Origin: Dipteris shenzhenensis
Lineage: Eukaryota; Polypodiophyta; Polypodiopsida; Gleicheniales
Direction: 5' to 3' (one strand)
Length of the DNA: 64,000 nt
Assembly (NCBI GenBank): GCA_047967505.1
Contig: CM106539.1
Shown one piece after another: positions 34,501 through 45,404 of the stretch. The translations under genes and the position numbers were made by a program. Position 1 is the stretch's first letter, and each line of letters opens with the position of its first letter. The notes under the pieces are model-generated. The model ran no database searches, was not told where the DNA came from, and saw only the letters and a list, made by a program, of their open reading frames with translations.

Positions 34501-34887
34501 CCAAATCTGAACTAGTCTTAATAGCAACTCCGACTATGTTATCTTGATAGGAGAACATCCTACCTCGGGAAATCAACACCTGGAGGGGCATTAAGACATA
34601 ATTGATATCTTGCCATTTTAGCCCACGGCTAAGAGGAGCCCATCTATAGTAGCAACCACTTGGTGCATAGCCTTTCATTATTTTCTTTCATGGAAGTTAA
34701 TAAACCCAATCCACCATCCTTCCTAGAGGTCGAGAGCAACTCCCAATTAATGGAGTGCCATCTATTCTCCCATACAGAATCTATGATAGCGTTATCAACT
34801 TTTATGAGGCTTGTCTTTGCAAGATCACATAAACCAGCAAAGATTCCAATACATGTGTTGCTATTGTGATCCTTCTTGGTAAAGAGA

Positions 34888-35881
34888 TTATTCTTTCACT
34901 CCATTTGACAAGTTTACCTTTAATTTTTGGAAGGCCCACTCAAAATTCTGCTTCAAGGTGACCCCTACTGCAAGTGGGCAACCTAGGTATCTGACTATTT
35001 GACCCTTTGGAATCCAATTGAAATGAAAATTCTGAGCCCAGTCCGGCAAATCTCCCCACTTGAGCCATAATGCAGTAGTATTCTCGTGTTTTATTCTAGA
35101 ATCAGAGAGTATAGCAAATCTAGGTATGTTACCTTCAATCCCAACCAGGAAGCTCGTATTATCATCAACAAAGAACTGAGAATAGAAGTTCGACTCATCT
35201 GGAAGTCTCATCCCTCTAACACTCCCACTGCTCAAATGATGGTTAATTTGAACCACTAGGGGTTCCATGACTAGAGCAAACAACAATGGCGCCAATGGGA
35301 AGCCTTGCCTTATCAACCTTTGCAGAGAAAACTTTTGGGAGTGGTATCCATTAGCAGACACCGTAGCCCAAGCATTGGAGAAAAGCATCCTTACAAGCTT
35401 GCAAAATCCACTCCCAAATCCAAGTGCCGACATAGTGCGAATCACAAAATCCCAACTGACCCTGTCATAGGCTTTTTCTAGATCAAGGTTAAGCATCACA
35501 ATCCTCTCATTGTGGGATACTGCATACTCCACCGCCACTAAAGCATTTAGAATAGCCTCGTGAATGTTCCTACTAGCTACAAAACCAAGCTGCTTAGAGT
35601 AGACGAGTCTTACCAATATATACTTAATTCAGTTTGCCATTGCTTTGGCAATGACTTTATAGGTCGTAGAGTGGTCTCCATTGGCTAGGTTTGATCCTAT
35701 CACAACCCTTAGGAATCAACTTAATTATCCCTATATTGATCGAGCTAGGGACCTCGCCCTTGATATAGCACCAATTAACTAATCGCACCATCTGCATCTT
35801 ACACGTATCCCAATAGTGCTGAAAAAACTCCACATGCATCCCATCAAGGCTTGGAGCCTTCTCTCTGGCCATCTGTATCAC
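34888..35881 (-). pseudogene. LINE reverse transcriptase domain
   Basis: On the minus strand 35881-35657 contains AREKAPSLDGMHVEFFQHYW and IGIIKLIPKG, i.e. RT blocks 0-1. 35616-34888 contains KQLGFVASRNIHEAILNALV, NLDLEKAYDRVSWDF, LIRQGFPLAPLLFALVMEPL and the catalytic FVDD box (YADD-type in active LINEs, here Phe-Val-Asp-Asp), then VRYLGCPLAVG. Blocks are in the right order for an L1-clade RT. A stop and frame change near 35620-35660 separates the two parts. Confidence 0.85.
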
Positions 35882-36332
35882 TATATATACCTAGATGAAT
35901 CCAGGAGCATTCCCAAACTCATCCTCTAAAAACACAACATAGTGCAGTTTCAATCTCACGATAGTCACTCATAAGATTGAAAACCATAAACTCCATCACG
36001 CATATCAAAGACCAACTACTATGACATCCCCACTGACATCATCAACGCCCAACAATGGGTGTAGACCATAGTATAAAAGTATGCTCTCACAAATACAAAT
36101 CCACGCACCCACACATACTTGAGCATCCATTTATACAAAGTCTTTGTACTGAGTTTCTGTCAGCACTCCGGAGGTGAAGGGCAAACTCAACCATGACGAA
36201 GGCTAATCAAAAAGTAGTCAAAATCTCTTCGTTCAAGCTACAACTGCTTGTGAAGTCTAAACGATTTCATTTTAGTCTCTCCCAAATGAGCATCTAAATC
36301 TAAATCTTTAGTTCTGGCTCTGAAAAGGATCT

Positions 36333-37197
36333 CTAGAGCATCATTGCTTCGTGGCTGTGCACCTTCCTTGGCAAGTTTTCTAAAAAATCCCCCATTCTTG
36401 CTTCATAGTCTCTAGGCATATCTGGCTTTTTCCCATCAATTTTTGATAGGTGGATTGCAAACACCTTTGCAATATCCTTCTCACCTGAGATCAACTTCCC
36501 ATCATCATCTTCGATCACAACAATGCTTTCTTTCTGTCTTTTTTCCCTCACCGCCCTGAGGAAAGAAGACAAATGGTTTATCCCCTTCATCCAACCACCT
36601 CATCCTAGCTTGAATTCATGCATATGTCAGTTGGCCATGTTCTTGTGCTCTGAGAAATAAGTCAGCTGAATTGAGCATCATGGCAGCATACAAATCGCTT
36701 GGATTTTCTTGCAAGGCCATAATCAATGCTATTGTGCGTATTTACCTCAAGAGCCCTACTTCTTCTTGCCCTTTCTCTACCAGCTTCTTTAGCCACCTTC
36801 ACAGCTACACGCAAATAGTTGTTCCAGACATGAAGAGGATGAGTAGAGAGGTAGCAGACTTTCTCCATTCGAGCACGATTCGCTTGTCAAAGAAGTCACT
36901 CCCCATCTAGGACGTGTTGAACTTAAAAGGAACTAGCCCAAATAGACAACTATTAAAAAGTGATCCGAAACGAAGGTTTCTTTCAATACATTACCCTACA
37001 TAACCCACCATCCACCCTCAGAAAAATAGATTCTCTCTAGGCAAGTAGCCCTCTTGCAACCCTCCAGGAGAGCTGCCTACCTGCTTGTTGTGCCAGGTTT
37101 AAAAGACCCTAAGCTCCTTCCAACTATCATATCTAACCCAATCTACAAGGTCACAAGAGACCTTGAACTAGTGCCAAGCCTGTCTTTCTCCCAGAGA
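36333..37197 (-). pseudogene. LINE endonuclease C-terminal end and linker
   Basis: Downstream of the copia insertion on the minus strand a frame gives ETFVSDHFLIVVYLG, matching the SDH signature that ends apurinic-type LINE endonucleases. The linker at 36590-36333 follows (MKGINHLSSFLRAVREKRQK, VVIEDDDGKLISGEKDIAKV). Numerous stops are present. Confidence 0.6.
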
Positions 37198-37555
37198 TGT
37201 TGGGATAAGTATGATCAAGGGCTTGCTCTATGGTGCATATGTGCATCTAGGGGAGTCACATGTGTGTTTGTGTGTGTTGTAAAGGCACATCAAGTGCTAT
37301 GATGTGTCTAGTGTGTGACCTAAGTGATGATGTAAGCCAAAGGCCCCAGGTTCCTTTGATTTAGGCCAGTCCCACTGATGTAGGGACTGATTCCCACTGA
37401 TGTAGAGGCTGATTGCCACTTATGTAGAGAAGGTTCTACCTTCTCCCCCTTTCTATAAGAGAGAGTCCTCTCTCACACAATCTATAATAGAGAACTACAT
37501 TTTGGTTTCATTGTGCTCTCACTCCTCTTCCAAGATGCATCTATTCTATCCTACA
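37198..37555 (+). repeat. 5' LTR (358 bp)
   Basis: TGTTGGGATAAG...ATCCTACA, preceded by the duplicated AGAGA. Confidence 0.93.
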
Positions 37556-37567
37556 GGATTCTACACT

Positions 37568-37579
37568 TGGTATCAGAGC
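37568..37579 (+). other. tRNA-Met primer binding site (PBS)
   Basis: TGGTATCAGAGC, the standard plant copia PBS, 12 bases after the LTR end. Confidence 0.92.
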
Positions 37580-38284
37580 TTTAGGTTCTAGATCTAGCCT
37601 AGCCTAGCATTAGATGCTCTCTCTAGCATAAACTACTAGTTTTCTCAAAGCTTCTTCATCATCTCCATTTTCCTCTTTCTTCCCCAAATTTTGTGAGAGC
37701 CTATTCTCTACCTACAAGCAACTATTCTCCAAGTCCTATGAGCTGTAGACTCCTCATGTATGGGCAAGCTTCCAGCTGCAAGCAATTAGAGATATTTCTT
37801 CTGTACGTGCAACGCCAACACGAAGACTGCTCGTCGATCTATCACGTAATGCCATCTCTATGCTTACCCATTTACAAATTCCTCTGAGCTCGAGCTTCAC
37901 GACACTACAGGCAAGCTGCTGATGAAATATAAGCCCGTTTGGTCAAGAATTGGAGGAGAAATCACGAAAAAACCAGTTGACTTTGTCAAGCTTGGCTATG
38001 GTGACCTGGCGCAACATTGCGCGCTTCCTTGATGGAGAACCTTCTCTGGTATATATGAGCTATGAGAATTGTCCCCTCCAATCTACTCTGGTCTTTGTTG
38101 ACAGAATTCTGCATATTTTGGTCAAAAGGTGTTGAGTAATCACCATAAGTTTGGGGCTTCCATTATTTACTGCAAACTTTCATTGTTTTGCTTATACTTG
38201 AGTAGTAGAACTCAGTCATGGAGCTCATAAGTGTCCTTGTACTTTGCATTTAGAATGATGACTATGAGTACTTGAATTGTAAAG

Positions 38285-38743
38285 ATGACTAAGCCCAAGC
38301 AAATAGAGAAGTTTGATGGAACTAGTTTCCATACTTGGCAAACAAAAGCTTGGTATGTTGTGAATGGAAAGGAAAAGAAGTCTACAAAAGAAGAATCTAA
38401 TTGGTTGATCAAAGACAAGAAGGCTCTTGCTATCATTGCTTTGGGATTAAGTGACTCATACATTCACCACATTGATGGCTTTGAAACTTCACATGAAGCT
38501 CAGGATCATCATCTCACAATATTTGGTGCACAAGGAAAATGCTTTAAATATATCTTGCTTATTAAGTTCCTTTACCTACAATTGGAGAAGGGAATGTGTA
38601 ATTCCATGAAGAAGAACAACTTTAAAGAGAATGAAGCATTTCTTGTGAAGGACTACTTCAACAATAAAGCAAATCTGACTGAAGGAAGAACTCCATCAGC
38701 AAATGAAGAATCAAACTTTGAAAATAAAGACTATGCTTTTTAA
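38285..38743 (+). CDS. Copia gag-like protein fragment, 152 residues
   Basis: The ORF starts MTKPKQIEKFDGTSFHTWQT, the typical opening of copia Gag (a KFDGxNFxxWK-like motif). It continues with KKALAIIALGLSDSYIHHID, in the place of the AxxxIxxxLxD motif. It normally forms the virus-like particle. The conserved first third is present, but the rest is shortened and lacks the CCHC zinc knuckle. The stop at 38741 is followed by non-coding sequence up to the purine tract, so there is no pol. It may be a relic or may still contribute a structural protein. Confidence 0.75.
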   Translation: MTKPKQIEKFDGTSFHTWQTKAWYVVNGKEKKSTKEESNWLIKDKKALAIIALGLSDSYIHHIDGFETSHEAQDHHLTIFGAQGKCFKYILLIKFLYLQLEKGMCNSMKKNNFKENEAFLVKDYFNNKANLTEGRTPSANEESNFENKDYAF

Positions 38744-39032
38744 GCACTTTGTCTTTTGAATTTTTGTTTATCATCACTTGGTCAAATTTTGAGGTTCTCT
38801 GCCTGGAGTAGTACTCCAAAAAGAATATCATATGTTTTGTAAATCACCTCTGGTCACCATATGATGTAGACCATGTGATATGTGTTTTGTCTATCCCATT
38901 TCTGTGAACCTCACATCCTTGGGAACCCTTGCTAGCATGAGATCCTAGCCATAGATTTATCCTTGACCACCATGAGATGGCATGAGAAACTATGAGACTA
39001 GATGTATCCTTGACACTACAAGAGGCAAACCC

Positions 39033-39045
39033 TTGAGGGAGGGTA
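39033..39045 (+). other. Polypurine tract before the 3' LTR
   Basis: TTGAGGGAGGGTA immediately before TGTTGGG, the expected plus-strand primer site. Confidence 0.8.
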
Positions 39046-39411
39046 TGTTGGGATAAGTATGATCAAGGGCTTGCTCTATGGTGCATATGTGCATCTAGGG
39101 GAGTCACATGTGTGTTTGTGTGTGTTGTAAAGGCACATCAAGTGCTAGGATGTGTCTAGTGTGTGACCTAAGTAATGATGTAAGCCAAAGGCCCCCACAT
39201 GGGAGGTTCCTTTGATTTAGGCCAGTCCCACTGATGTAGGAGCTGATTCCCACTGATGTAGGAGCTGATTGCCACTTATGTAGGGAAGGTACTACCTTCT
39301 CCCCCTTTCTATAAGAGAGAGTCCCCTCTCTCACAATCTATAATAGAGAACTACATTTTGGTTTCATTGTGCTCTCACTCCTCTTCCAAGATGCATCTAT
39401 TCTATCCTACA
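39046..39411 (+). repeat. 3' LTR (366 bp)
   Basis: Direct repeat of the 5' LTR, followed by the duplicated AGAGA at 39412-39416. Confidence 0.93.
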
Positions 39412-39416
39412 AGAGA

Positions 39417-39870
39417 AACATCTGTCACTTCGTGAGATCTTTCTTGCATGCTCGTAGTGCTATTCCAATCTCCAAGAAGAATCACTTGCTTGACTGAGAT
39501 TAGCGATCCGAGTTGCTCCCATAGACTTTTCCTCTTCACTGGCATACACCGTCGCAATCGTAAAATCAACCTCTTGAAACCTTACCTCTCCTAAGATGAA
39601 CTCACCTTGTGCGTCTTTGTAAACTCCTTGCATGCAAAGTTTATCGTCCAAAAGTAGAGCGGTTCCACCTCTCCCTGCATATGGGCGGTTGCTAATGAAA
39701 TAGTAACCCGGCATTTGCATGCCTTCCAAGTTCCTCATACCCGTTTTTAGTTCTTGAATCGCCACTACTTTTTGGTAGTGACTCCGCATCAAACCGACTG
39801 CTGGTTCCAAGCAGCGCATGCTCCCCTAATGTTCCAGGAGAGACAGGCCACCTGTGGCCTCTTGACACAT
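39417..39870 (-). pseudogene. LINE endonuclease N-terminal part
   Basis: The minus-strand reading gives KVVAIQELKTGMRNLEG (LQE-like magnesium-binding Glu block), FISNRPYAGRGGTALLLDD and FTIATVYASEEE, the first blocks of an exonuclease/endonuclease/phosphatase fold as in L1 ORF2. It nicks the genomic target for reverse transcription. The copia insertion removes continuity with the SDH block at 36.9-37.1 kb. Confidence 0.75.
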
Positions 39871-40284
39871 ATCTCCACAGTCAAGTATTTTCTGCAGATA
39901 CTGTCTGGACAAATGTCCACTCGCACGCGAACCACCTTACGAGGAACTCCCTCTCTGGCTTCCTAAGATTAATGCATTGCAAGTCATGTTCAAGACATGC
40001 AAGCTCGACAGCTCCAAGACCTTCCGTGCCTGACTTAAGAGAATCAGCAAAAGTGCCTGACCCCTCTCTGACAGCTCCATCCCCCTCACCCTTTCCTGGA
40101 TGCAACATCCACAGCCGTCTGGGGGCTCTTAACTTTAGATGACTGTTTCTTTTCTCCTATCATCTCAAGCTAATGACTTAAAGCTCTCTCGAGCTCCGAG
40201 CCTGCCGAGCTCCTTTATTTCCTATTTACATCTATTTCACTATGTACAATTCCAAGCCATTTTGGGGTATATTGCATCTCACCA

Positions 40285-40476
40285 TTCAACAAGCACAAAA
40301 TCGATAGCCTCCGAGCTAGCAAGGTTACCCCTTTGCCAAGCATTGTGTGAATCTTTGTGACCATAGCAACATCTCATAGTTGAACAAGCACAAAATCAAT
40401 AGCCTCGTATGGGTGAGCTAGCAAGATGACCCCTTTTCCAGGCATTGTGTGAATCCCTCTAACCATAGCAACATCT
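40285..40476. repeat. Tandem duplication, unit about 95 bp, plus partial third copy
   Basis: The units at 40285-40379 and 40380-40476 share AACAAGCACAAAATC, AATAGCCTC, GAGCTAGCAAG, CATTGTGTGAATC and ACCATAGCAACATCTC. A partial third copy occurs near 40538-40580 (AAGGCATTGTGTGAATCCCT). Confidence 0.85.
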
Positions 40477-40924
40477 CTCCTTTCTCTCCAACTATCACAG
40501 ATACTAAAACCTTCATGGCATCATTACTTGCACCATTTCCCCCCTTGCCAAGGCATTGTGTGAATCCCTATGACCATAGATGTTGTCACTGTTTCTCCCA
40601 AGTGTAAGTTCCGAGGGTGTTGGTCACTTACAGTCGTGTCGTTGCTTGTAGCATAGGTGTTCACAAGTGTAGCATAGGTCCTCGGGTCGTGTTCCAGTGA
40701 GAGGTGTAGACTAAAGCATGGAAAGCAGAACTCATGCACACGTGAATGAGAGAGAGATTGATCATAACGCCTCCACAAGAGTTAAAGGGTTTAGAAGGGG
40801 ATTTCATGGTTCGAAAGGGGCACAAGGTTGAGAGAGCTAACTAGGAGTTCCAGGGTCTAGAGGGGGTTGCAGGGTTTATGAGGAGTCCAAGGTTGAGGAG
40901 TAGAGAGCTAGTCTCCTTCGTCGA

Positions 40925-41215
40925 TTCAAGGGGTAAGGGTTGAGGAGGAGGGACAAGAAAGGAGGAGGAAGAGAGAGGGGAGTGGAGGAAGAGGGAGGGA
41001 GGAAGGAGGAGGAGGAGGACAGAGAAAGGACGAGGAGAAGGGAGGAGGAGGGAGGAGGGAGGAGGAGGGAGGAAGGAGGAGGAAATGGGAGGAGGAGGAC
41101 GAGGAGGGGGAGGAAGGAGGAGGAGGGAGGAGGAGATGGAGGAGAAAGATGAGGGAGGAGGAGGAGGAGGAGGAGAGAGGAAGGAGGAGGAAGGAGGAGG
41201 AGGGGGTACAAGGGT
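40925..41215. repeat. GGA/AGG simple-sequence block
   Basis: Almost pure purine for about 290 bases. Open frames on either strand (Pro/Ser-rich or Glu/Arg-rich) are artefacts. It resembles the leader inside the TIR transposon, but no TIR or homologous gene was found next to it. Confidence 0.9.
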
Positions 41216-42058
41216 AGAGAGTGCAAGGGTAAGGGCATGAGTCGCTTGAATATGATCCAACTAAGAATTATTCAGTTAGTCTATTCTCGAATAGTTGCTG
41301 ATGGGAAGAGCTAGGGAGTAGGTAAAATATTGATTCTCGAGGAGCAAAGAAAAAGATTGACGGATGCAAGTATAGGGGGGTGTAGGTCTCATGGGCATTA
41401 AGCGGCACATGAAAAGCCCCATTTTCAGGAATTATAAGAGTGTCTGGAATTTCAAAGATGAATCTACAAACAAATCCAAGCAGCAAAATCTGCGATGGCC
41501 CAAGACCAAAGCATACAACCATCTCAGTTCTGGAAATTCATAGAGATTTAAAGACTATCGATGACTTTGTTGGAGCTAAGACTGAGATAATCCAAAGATG
41601 TCCTATTTGTCAAAGGTGTTGGACGTTGCACATAAATTTGTTGGTTGACAAGAAAACCCATGCTATACTATTCAACAAGTTGAGCTAAGATGGCATGTTG
41701 CCAGAGAGATGATGCATGGATAGATCAATATGTTGTAGAGCTAAGTAACTAGACAAGGCAGTTCATACATCACCCATTAAATTATTTCTATCAAGAGCAA
41801 GACACCATATCATACCAAGCTCCTATGGAATGGCTTTGGAGAGCTAATTCAAGTTGAGATGAAGCTGTGCTAGGGCCAAGCAGTTTCCCAGGGCCCTAGA
41901 TACATCCCCCATTACTATTACTTTAGAGATAGAGCCCTTAGAGTCCACAGAGCTTGGGTTGGTGGAGGTTGTTCAAAAGAGTTTTGCATCATTCATCATA
42001 CCAGGATTTTGTCTTCATCGGTTCATTATCTACTGAAACATAGCAAGAATCCACCTAC
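41216..42058. other. No gene recognised
   Basis: The open frame at 41440-41688 (MSGISKMNLQTNPSSKICDG) shows no motif. Nothing else could be supported. Confidence 0.4.
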
Positions 42059-42060
42059 AA

Positions 42061-42093
<33 letters not shown>

Positions 42094-42121
42094 GAGAGAG
42101 AGCATAGCAACAATCCACCCA

Positions 42122-42160
<39 letters not shown>
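42059..42160. repeat. Duplicated (GA)n microsatellite
   Basis: AGCAAGAATCCACCTACAAA then (GA)n is followed by AGCAACAATCCACCCACAAA then (GA)n: a 55-60 base unit in two copies. Confidence 0.9.
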
Positions 42161-42162
<2 letters not shown>

Positions 42163-42429
42163 CACATACTCAGATGCATTAGGGCTCACAAGTCGTTGTC
42201 ATGATCGAGTCATTTGCTAGGTTTTGTGTGTACGTACATATGTACTTTATATAAGAATACCACATAATACACACATGCGTATAACACACACACACAATAC
42301 AAAGATGCACACTGTATGCAAGGGGCAGAATGTGCGAGCAGGCACATGCACACACGCACAGATACATTCGCAACACACGCACATACACACATCCCTATGG
42401 GTGAGAGGAACAAACAACCATATAGGTAC

Positions 42430-43010
42430 GGCCTTTTCTTTGGGGGGATCTAGGAGGAAGGGAAGCACTTAGTCAGAAAGAGAGGGAGGGGCCACACACA
42501 CAAATACACATCGTGGGGATCTAAGAGGAAGGGACACACAAGGTTAGGAAGAGAGAGGGGGGCATGCACACACAAAAACACAAGGGGGAAGGGGAGGTAG
42601 GTATAGGAGGGAGGGAAGCCCCAGATAATCCCACTACATGATGAGGAAGAGAGCCAGGCAAAAGAGGGAGATGGGGACACACACACACAACCTGAGGGGG
42701 AAGAGTGTTATGTGTGTAAGAGGGGACCCAATGGACGAGAGGGCTCCAAAAGTTACATACACTTAGTCTTTTGTTTTGTTATAAGCATTGTTCTATTAGT
42801 TAATATTGTGCACAAAAATAGAGACACAAAGCCCTAGGATAGGGGGAACATAGCGACATAAACACCCCAATACACACCATGTGCAGATACAAATAAACGC
42901 ATTGCGCTATGGGCAAGAGAGGGGTTTTGTAGCTAAAGGGTTTGGGGGGATCTAGGAGAGAGGGAAGCAAGGGGAAGCACAAGGTTGGGAAGAGAATGGG
43001 GAAGGGGAGG
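42430..43010. repeat. Degenerate minisatellite: GGGGGATCTAGGAGGAAGGG words with CA runs
   Basis: The phrase GGGGATCTAGGAGGAAGGGA or a variant recurs near 42446, 42515 and 42947, each followed by AAGCACAAGGTTGGGAAGAG-like sequence. CA-rich stretches lie between copies. No gene. Confidence 0.65.
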
Positions 43011-43047
43011 TGCATCTACAATATGTTCACACACACAAACACACTTA

Positions 43048-43235
43048 CATTCATCTCTCTCTCTTTCTACATACATACATACATACATACATCTACATCT
43101 ATCTATTTATCTATATATACACACACGCGCACACACACACACTCTCTCTCTCTCTCTCTCTACATACATACATACATACATCTACATCTATCTATTTATC
43201 TATATATACACACGCATGCACACACACACACATGT

Positions 43236-43281
<46 letters not shown>
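43048..43281. repeat. Duplicated compound microsatellite ending in a (CA)n/(TG)n palindrome
   Basis: The string (CT)n, (ACAT)n, CTACATCTATCTATTTATCT, ATATATACACAC occurs twice in tandem. The end of the block has (CA)n from about 43215 meeting (TG)n to 43281 at CATGTGTG, an inverted arrangement able to form a long hairpin. Confidence 0.85.
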
Positions 43282-43283
<2 letters not shown>

Positions 43284-43669
43284 AACTATAAACTTATAGA
43301 AAGAGAAATAAGTGTTCATCCACTTTAATAGTCATTGTTGCCAAAGGACATTCTCCAAATTCCCTTGCCTAGCTTTTTTATGTGATTACGAGCCTTTATC
43401 AAGTAGTGATTGATATTACAATAGGTTTCCAAGGGGAGGTGTATTGAAGAGGATGGGCCTTCCCTAAGTTGACCCTCCCCTAAAGACATCAAACAACTTT
43501 ATTCAAAGATTACTAGAGTTAGGTTATCATAAGCTTTTGGAACGTGCTTGAAGTCCCTTCCAAGTCTTTGTCCCCTTCTTCAATCTCATGTCTTTGATGT
43601 AGATTCCAATTGAAAGCTACCTTCTTAAGCCCCATCTCTTTGAAATAGTAAATATAGGAAATAGCTTTA

Positions 43670-43675
<6 letters not shown>

Positions 43676-43711
<36 letters not shown>
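43676..43711. repeat. (GA)n microsatellite
   Basis: A pure GA run of about 17-18 units. Confidence 0.95.
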
Positions 43712-43715
<4 letters not shown>

Positions 43716-43841
43716 GGAAGTACTTTTTACCTTTCACTAAGAAGCATTTAGATATTGGATTTATAAATAAAATCTCAAATGGCATTCCTTGAAATGAAAG
43801 GGAGCCTAGAATCCCATCGTTGAGACCCTAATGAGCGGTCA

Positions 43842-43998
43842 TGCTACTTGTTTCACTTATAGGAGAGTTGTTTGACAACAAAAAATAATACCATAAAGAA
43901 CTTCTGCTTGCTCCTTGGTCGTGCTACTTGTTTCACAGAGTTGTTTGTCAACTAAAAATAATACCGTAGGAGAACTTATGCTTGCTCCTTGACCTGGG
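43842..43998. repeat. Tandem duplication, unit about 79 bp
   Basis: Both units share TGCTACTTGTTTCAC, GAGTTGTTTG, AAAATAATACC, GAACTT and TGCTTGCTCCTTG. The boundary is at 43920/43921. Confidence 0.9.
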
Positions 43999-45400
43999 AG
44001 TAAACCTCACTTGAGAGTCTTAATCAATGTTGAAGATTACCAAGTACCATGGCCGCATACAATGGGCTAGAGTGCACTTTTTGGATTATTTCATGCCGAA
44101 TAAACGATTGCCTTTCCATGTCACTTCATACTGCACACCCTCCCACAACTGAAGCCCCTGTCCACGGCTTGCATTTGCATTTCTCCCATCATATCTATCA
44201 AACACATAGCTCCTTGCTCCCCCCTTACACCAAGAAGCCATAATTTGATGCACCTCCACGGATCCGACTTACTATGAAATCACATAATGAGTTCACTCAC
44301 ACCCGTGCTCCACAAATTGTCTCCAGCATTGATAAAACTACACGGTGCTTCTCTAGAAAACCCAGCCTAAGACAAAAGGTACAACAAGGTAGAACCCTTT
44401 GTTGGCTCGTTGCACCCACATATGGGATAACAATTTAGGAAAAGAGGTGCCCAGATGGCACACTAAGACAATTTCAAGACAGCAACGCACAATGCAGTAA
44501 TCGAGAAGACAAAAGCTTCTATTCCAAGAGTCGGCTCATAGACCGGAAGGCCTTATGTTTTCTTCCAAAGTGCTGAAGTAATCTCTTAATGCACTTTTTC
44601 GACTTCCTTTTTTACCTTAATAAAAAATTTGAAGCTTTTGCCCGCAATATAACAAACAAACAACAAATAGTCTTCTAAACTGTGCTTTAGTTAAGAATCC
44701 GACGACCTCAGTCCTTCAGTACACATTTGCCAAGCCATTTACCAATTACGATTCTGTCATGGAGGTGGACTGTGGAACTCCCACTTTACTCCATCATACC
44801 CCATCCTCTTCTCACCATCCACTCCTTGTCTCCCCACACTTGCACTCCTTATCTCCTCGCCACCTCCCCACACAAACTTGCCTCACCACCTCCGCACACA
44901 AACCAAGCCTCACTTGAGATGAGGCTTAAATCAATCTTGGAATTCTTCTTGATCTTGGCAGCTTGACTAAGCTCACTTAATATGGAGACTTAATCAATCT
45001 GTCGCTCAAGGACATACGTTTCTTTTTAAGAGAGAGATCAGCAGAGTTGGCGGAAGTAACTTTCCCGACTCATATACGATTTTCTTTGCCACTTAAACTA
45101 GATTCCAAATCAACACTCGAATGAAGCTACACATGTGGCATTGGCAAAAACAAATTGCAGAGAAGGCCTTGCAGAAGAGGTAAAATGGACTACAATGAGA
45201 CATTGACAGGCAGAAGAAAAACGCCATGATGAATTCGAGGGAGAAAACATCGCGAGTTGAAAAACCAGAGGTCCAGAATTGTTTGATGTCTAGGATGATA
45301 AAAGACGAAACCATTCTCAAATAGATAAAAGGAAAAGTTCTAAAGATGGTAAAATAGGGCCCTGGGGGTTTAAAATACCTAAGACTAATAGAACCAAATC
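43999..45400. other. No gene recognised
   Basis: Open frames (44049-44243, 44727-44966, 45093-45320) show no motif. Composition is unremarkable. Confidence 0.4.
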
Positions 45401-45404
45401 AACT

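Larger units (their letters stand above)
37198..39411 (+). mobile_element. Non-autonomous Ty1/copia retrotransposon with intact LTRs and target duplication
   Basis: LTRs at 37198-37555 and 39046-39411 begin TGTTGGGATAAG and end TCCTACA. They are nearly identical apart from a few substitutions and an 8-base insertion (CACATGGG) in the second. The primer binding site TGGTATCAGAGC is at 37568-37579. A purine tract GAGGGAGGG precedes the second LTR. The 5-bp sequence AGAGA directly flanks both ends (37193-37197 and 39412-39416), a target site duplication. Only about 1.5 kb lies between the LTRs and holds a single gag-like ORF; protease, integrase, RT and RNase H are absent. It is therefore mobilised in trans, if at all. 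High LTR identity indicates a recent insertion into the older LINE. Confidence 0.93.
33441..40140 (-). mobile_element. L1-type LINE retrotransposon, interrupted by a copia element
   Basis: On the minus strand the order is endonuclease (39.8-39.4 kb, continuing after the insertion at 37.197 kb), linker (36.6-36.3 kb), reverse transcriptase (35.9-34.9 kb) and a C-terminal region (34.5-33.9 kb). The 3' end is marked by a T run on the plus strand at 33441-33447. The 5' limit is uncertain, about 39.9-40.14 kb. The interruption at 37198-39411 splits the endonuclease. Many stops and frame changes show it is inactive. Its 3' end lies only 8 bases from the TIR transposon, so one may have inserted next to the other. 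Confidence 0.75.

Noticed and set aside
40841-41260. Proline/serine-rich secreted protein on the minus strand
   Set aside because: It is a translation of the GGA simple-sequence block; all three frames show the same kind of peptide.
42059-42160. CRISPR-like spaced repeat
   Set aside because: The units are GA microsatellites with duplicated flanks in a eukaryotic genome; there is no spacer structure.
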